Assembly: GCA_035761805.1 (NCBI GenBank)
Contig: DASTQL010000162.1
Coordinates: 1 to 8,116, forward strand
Length of the DNA stretch: 8,116 nt
From: DASTQL01 sp035761805
GTDB taxonomy: Bacteria > Actinomycetota > Actinomycetes > Jiangellales > Jiangellaceae
Reading direction: 5' to 3'
Both the position numbers and the translations under genes were made by a program. The notes beneath the pieces are model-generated. The model saw only the letters and a list, made by a program, of their open reading frames with translations, had not been told where the DNA came from and did not search any database. Shown here in pieces: positions 5,584 through 8,116 of the stretch. Each line of letters begins with the position of its first letter. Position 1 is the first letter of the stretch.

Positions 5584-5677
5584 CCCCAATGATCACGGCA
5601 GCCGCGTATGTGGGTGTCCGCCGCGGTGAATACACCTGGCTCGGCAACCATGTACGCGGCTGCCGTGATCCTTGGGG
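5584..5677. repeat. 94-nt giant inverted repeat (hairpin/terminator or repeat element)
   Basis: CCCCAA (5584-5589) pairs with TTGGGG (5672-5677). One T·C mismatch follows, then 18 perfect bases (5591-5608 with 5653-5670). Five more pairs, two of them G·U (5609-5613 with 5648-5652), make 29 pairs in all. The 34-nt apical part (5614-5647) contains small nested hairpins such as GGTG-AATA-CACC (5625-5636) and the palindrome CCGCGG. The element starts two bases after the EamA stop codon and has no coding gene of its own. It may be a terminator, a REP/MITE-like interspersed repeat or a structured RNA. No target-site duplication is evident. Confidence 0.75.
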
Positions 5678-5694
5678 ACGTCCCGCCGCGGCCA

Positions 5695-5706
5695 CACCTG
5701 CAGGTG
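5695..5706. promoter_or_regulatory. 12-bp palindrome upstream of the lyase gene, with possible promoter
   Basis: CACCTGCAGGTG is a perfect palindrome located 17 bases before TACGCT (5723-5728), which fits the TANNNT -10 consensus. It therefore covers where a -35 would lie (TGCAGG at 5699-5704, 18-base spacer), a typical repressor position. Transcription would start near 5735, about 37 bases before the GTG. Regulator identity is unknown. Confidence 0.4.
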
Positions 5707-5771
5707 GCGGCCCGAGAGCCCGTACGCTCGCGGCTTGGACCCCCCGTGAGCTCGCCCGTCGAGGAGGACCC

Positions 5772-6743
5772 GTGGCCCAGCAACCTGCCCGCCCCGTACG
5801 CCTGCGCCGATCCTGTCTCGCGGTGCCCGGGTCCAGCCCAAAGATGCTCGACAAGGCCCAGGGGCTGCCGGCCGACCAGGTCTTCCTGGACCTCGAGGAC
5901 TCGGTCTCACCGCTGGCGAAGGAGTCGGCTCGCGGCAACGTCGTCGCCGCACTGAAAGAGGGGGACTGGAGCGGCAAGACCCGGGTCGTTCGCGTCAACG
6001 ACTGGACGACCAAGTGGACCTACCGCGACGTGCTCGAGGTCGTCGAGGGCGCCGGAGCCGACCTCGACTGCGTCATGCTCCCCAAGGTGCAGACCGCGGA
6101 GCAAGTGGTGGCACTCGATCTCATGCTGTCGCAGATCGAGGCGACCATGGGCTTCGAGGTCGGGCGGATCGGCATCGAGGCACAGATCGAGAACGCCATG
6201 GGACTGGTCAACGTCGACGCGATCGCCGCCGCATCGCCCCGCGTCGAGACGGTCATCTTCGGGCCGGCCGACTTCATGGCGAGCATCAGCATGAAGTCCC
6301 TCGTCGTGGGCGAGCAGCCGCCCGGTTACGACGTCGGTGACGCCTACCACTACATCCTCATGCGGATCCTCATGGCGGCCCGGGCCAACGACAAGCAGGC
6401 GATCGACGGCCCGTACCTGCAGATCAGGGACGTCGACGGCTTCCGCCGGGTCGCCGGTCGCAGCGCGGCGTTGGGCTTCGACGGCAAGTGGGTGCTGCAC
6501 CCGGGACAGCTCGACGCGGCCAACGAGCTCTACGCACCCACGCAGGCCGACTACGACCACGCCGAGCTCATCCTCGACGCGTACGACTACTACACCTCCG
6601 AGGCCGGCGGGAAGCGCGGCGCCGTCATGCTCGGCGACGAGATGATCGACGAGGCCTCGCGCAAGATGGCCCTCGTCGTGGCGGCGAAGGGTCGCGCTGC
6701 GGGCATGCAGCGGACGTCCGCCTTCACCCCGCCGGAGGACTGA
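5772..6743 (+). CDS. Malyl-CoA lyase-like enzyme (CitE/HpcH-HpaI superfamily)
   Basis: This 323-residue TIM-barrel CoA-ester lyase is close in length and motifs to L-malyl-CoA/beta-methylmalyl-CoA lyases. Visible motifs are RRSCLAVPGSSPKML (12-26, CoA/phosphate-binding start), FLDLEDSVSP (38-47), RVVRVN (71-76, substrate Arg), and GIEAQIENAMG with Glu140 and FGPADF with Asp167 as the expected Mg2+ ligands. WVLHPGQL (240-247) and a C-terminal lid segment with GDEMIDEAS (288-296) complete the set. It should cleave or form a malyl-CoA-type C-C bond (malyl-CoA to acetyl-CoA plus glyoxylate, or methylmalyl-CoA to propionyl-CoA plus glyoxylate). It could alternatively act as a thioesterase or citramalyl-CoA lyase. 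The GTG at 5772 follows GAGGAGGA (5761-5768) at three to four bases and the family's N-terminus starts soon after. It stands alone: no pathway partner genes are visible on either side. Confidence 0.87.
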   Translation: MAQQPARPVRLRRSCLAVPGSSPKMLDKAQGLPADQVFLDLEDSVSPLAKESARGNVVAALKEGDWSGKTRVVRVNDWTTKWTYRDVLEVVEGAGADLDCVMLPKVQTAEQVVALDLMLSQIEATMGFEVGRIGIEAQIENAMGLVNVDAIAAASPRVETVIFGPADFMASISMKSLVVGEQPPGYDVGDAYHYILMRILMAARANDKQAIDGPYLQIRDVDGFRRVAGRSAALGFDGKWVLHPGQLDAANELYAPTQADYDHAELILDAYDYYTSEAGGKRGAVMLGDEMIDEASRKMALVVAAKGRAAGMQRTSAFTPPED

Positions 6744-6803
6744 CAGCCGCTTCCGGGCCGCCCCGGTGCGGGCCCGACATCGACCACGTTCACCACCCCG
6801 GTC

Positions 6804-6839
6804 GGGTCACCACGAGGCGTGCACGCCTTGTGATGACCC
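6804..6839 (+). terminator. Hairpin terminator after the lyase gene, with competing fold
   Basis: GGGTCA-C-CACGAGGCG (6804-6819), loop TGCA, then CGCCTTGTG-A-TGACCC (6824-6839). This is a 15-pair stem with one C·A mismatch and one G·U wobble, 61 bases after the lyase stop. No U-tract follows. Part of the left arm (6808-6818) can alternatively pair perfectly over 11 bases with GCCTCGTGGTG at 6845-6855, so two exclusive structures are possible. Confidence 0.6.
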
Positions 6840-7014
6840 CAGCGGCCTCGTGGTGGGCTCGCCAGTTCCCGCGCCGAGGTGGCTCGTCTCGGAGTCCGCA
6901 AGGAGCGCTCCGGGAGTCGTCCCGGGCCCCGGATGCGCGGCTCCGGTGGGCTCGTCACGGTTTCGATGTCCGAAGGTGGAAGGCTGGGGAGTGCCCGCCC
7001 TGTGAGGCTCCGTA

Positions 7015-7020
7015 GGGAGG
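7015..7020 (+). promoter_or_regulatory. Ribosome binding site of the serine hydrolase gene
   Basis: GGGAGG ends six bases before the ATG at 7027 and fixes this start. Upstream of it (6856-7014) I see only GC-rich sequence with no convincing promoter. The short inverted repeat TTCG-ATGTC-CGAA (6962-6974) is too small to weigh. Confidence 0.7.
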
Positions 7021-7026
7021 TCGCTG

Positions 7027-8116
7027 ATGGCGACGTCGTTGGACGGCCTGGGCTTGACGAAGACGGTCCACGGAGTGCTCAACCGCTGGCCGGTCGCCGG
7101 CCTGGCGGTCGGGGTGGTCCGCGACGGTGAGCTGGCGTGGTTCCACGGTCACGGCGTCGCCGACGTCGAGTCCGGCAGGCCGGTCGACGAGGACACCGTG
7201 TTCCGGATCGGGTCGATCACCAAGACCATGACGGCGGTTGCGGTGATGCAGCTGGTCGAGCGGGGAGTCCTCGATCTCGACGCGCCGGCCGCGGACTATT
7301 TGCGCGGCTACTCGCTGAGACCGGCGAAGCCGACCTTCGCCCCCGTCAGGGTGCGACACCTGCTGACCCACACCGCCGGTGTGCGGGCGGTGCGCGGACC
7401 CGCTGACCTGCTCCGCCCGACGCTCGGCTGGGGGACCCGGCCCGGGCACGCGGCGCCGCCGCTGGCCGAGTACTACCGGGGCGGCCTGCGGGTCGACGTC
7501 GAGCCGGGCACGAGGTTCGCGTACAGCAACCACGGGTTCGCCACCCTCGCCCAGATCGTCGAGGACGTCGGCGGGGTCCCCTTCGACCGCTACCTCCGCG
7601 ATCGCGTGTTCGGCCCGCTGGGCATGGGCGACTCCGACCTGGTCCGGTCCGAGCGGCTGCGGCCCCGGCTCGCGACCGGCTACGAGCTGCGCCCCGGGGG
7701 GCTCGAGGCGGTCAAGGACCGCGAGACCGTTCCCGCCGGCGCCGCCGGCGTCTACTCCACCACCCGCGACGTGGCCCGCTACGCCGCGGCGCTGCTCGGC
7801 GGCGGCGCCAACGCGCACGGCTCGGTGCTCGGACCGGCCACGCTGAGCGGGATGTTCGAACCGCACCACCAGCTCGACCCGCGGCTGCCGAGCATCGGCC
7901 TGGCGTTCTTCCGGGACGAGGTGGGCGGACACCGCACGGTCGGCCACGACGGGATCTGGAAGGGCTTCCTGTCCACGATGGTCCTGGCACCCGACGACGG
8001 CCTCGGCGTCCTGGCCTTCGCCAACACCGGCCGGTTCCGCCCCGGCGGCGCACCGGACGCCGTCGCGGACGCGGTCCTGCGCAGCCTGCTCGACGTCCCG
8101 GGCGAGACCGTGCCCG
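7027..8116 (+). CDS. Serine beta-lactamase-like hydrolase (class C/esterase type), partial
   Basis: An open reading frame of 363 codons runs off the right edge; the 3' end is missing. It belongs to the serine beta-lactamase/penicillin-binding-protein-like family. The three catalytic motifs are present: SITK (63-66; Ser63 nucleophile, Lys66), YSN (166-168) and HDG (307-309) in place of the KTG triad element. Family landmarks are also present: GLAVGVVRDGELAW (25-38), HLLTHTAGV (111-119), EPGTRFAYSN (159-168) and FGPLGMGDSDL (195-205). No signal peptide is seen, so the protein is probably cytoplasmic. Together with the HDG motif this favours an esterase or peptide hydrolase over a true antibiotic-resistance beta-lactamase. 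The substrate cannot be told from sequence. It is transcribed in the same direction as the lyase gene but separated by 283 bases and a terminator, so it is probably its own unit. Confidence 0.87.
   Translation, partial: MATSLDGLGLTKTVHGVLNRWPVAGLAVGVVRDGELAWFHGHGVADVESGRPVDEDTVFRIGSITKTMTAVAVMQLVERGVLDLDAPAADYLRGYSLRPAKPTFAPVRVRHLLTHTAGVRAVRGPADLLRPTLGWGTRPGHAAPPLAEYYRGGLRVDVEPGTRFAYSNHGFATLAQIVEDVGGVPFDRYLRDRVFGPLGMGDSDLVRSERLRPRLATGYELRPGGLEAVKDRETVPAGAAGVYSTTRDVARYAAALLGGGANAHGSVLGPATLSGMFEPHHQLDPRLPSIGLAFFRDEVGGHRTVGHDGIWKGFLSTMVLAPDDGLGVLAFANTGRFRPGGAPDAVADAVLRSLLDVPGETVP

Noticed and set aside
5584..5677. Insertion sequence or transposon end
   Set aside because: There is no transposase, no target-site duplication and no paired distal repeat in the window. 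It is kept as a repeat/hairpin only.
4646..6013. Long minus-strand open frame (455 codons) opposite the EamA and lyase genes
   Set aside because: Its translation is low-complexity Arg/Gly/Pro/Asp-rich, it crosses the giant inverted repeat and lies opposite two confidently assigned genes. It is a high-GC antisense shadow.
6955..7947. Minus-strand open frame opposite the serine hydrolase
   Set aside because: The plus strand carries the SITK, YSN and HDG motifs in correct order, and the minus frame has no domain-like features.
1..8116. CRISPR array, tRNA, rRNA, prophage or defence system
   Set aside because: No regularly spaced repeats, cloverleaf sequences, rRNA-like stretches or phage/defence-type proteins were seen on either strand.

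Overview
The window is very GC-rich, with G/C-ending codons, GTG starts, apparently leaderless genes and strong hairpin terminators without U-tracts. These traits point to an actinobacterium. A Geodermatophilaceae-like origin is possible, but the sequence alone does not settle it. No rRNA, tRNA, CRISPR array, insertion sequence or phage gene was seen. The window looks like ordinary chromosome.

Left part (1-2341, minus strand, read right to left): a PRC-barrel/MgtE_N/CBS protein without a membrane channel overlaps by 11 bp a DUF1003 two-helix membrane protein. Next come a TPP riboswitch, a structured leader and the 5' part of a YkoE-type thiamine/HMP ECF transporter S component that runs off the left edge. 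The riboswitch aptamer lies inside the 3' end of the DUF1003 gene, whose stop codon is the UGA of the aptamer's conserved CCUGAUC. The leader between aptamer and gene holds a 31-nt hairpin and a second hairpin that pairs the Shine-Dalgarno with a perfect anti-SD, so translational control is likely.

Middle part (2428-5581, plus strand): a LppX/LprG-like lipoprotein is divergent from the MgtE-like gene. It is followed by a small secreted four-cysteine protein of unknown function with a 16-bp perfect palindrome in its leader and a strong hairpin after it. Next is a probable two-gene operon: a conserved actinobacterial protein, perhaps split-barrel-like, whose TGA stop overlaps the GTG start (GTGA) of an EamA/DMT transporter.

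Right part (5582-8116, plus strand): a 94-nt, 29-pair inverted repeat begins two bases after the EamA stop. It is followed by a malyl-CoA lyase-like (CitE/HpcH-HpaI superfamily) gene with a palindrome upstream and a hairpin terminator downstream. Last is a serine beta-lactamase-like hydrolase cut by the right edge.

No multi-gene system of an obviously new kind is visible. The most unusual signals are the riboswitch embedded in a coding region with its RBS-masking leader, and the giant hairpin at 5584-5677.
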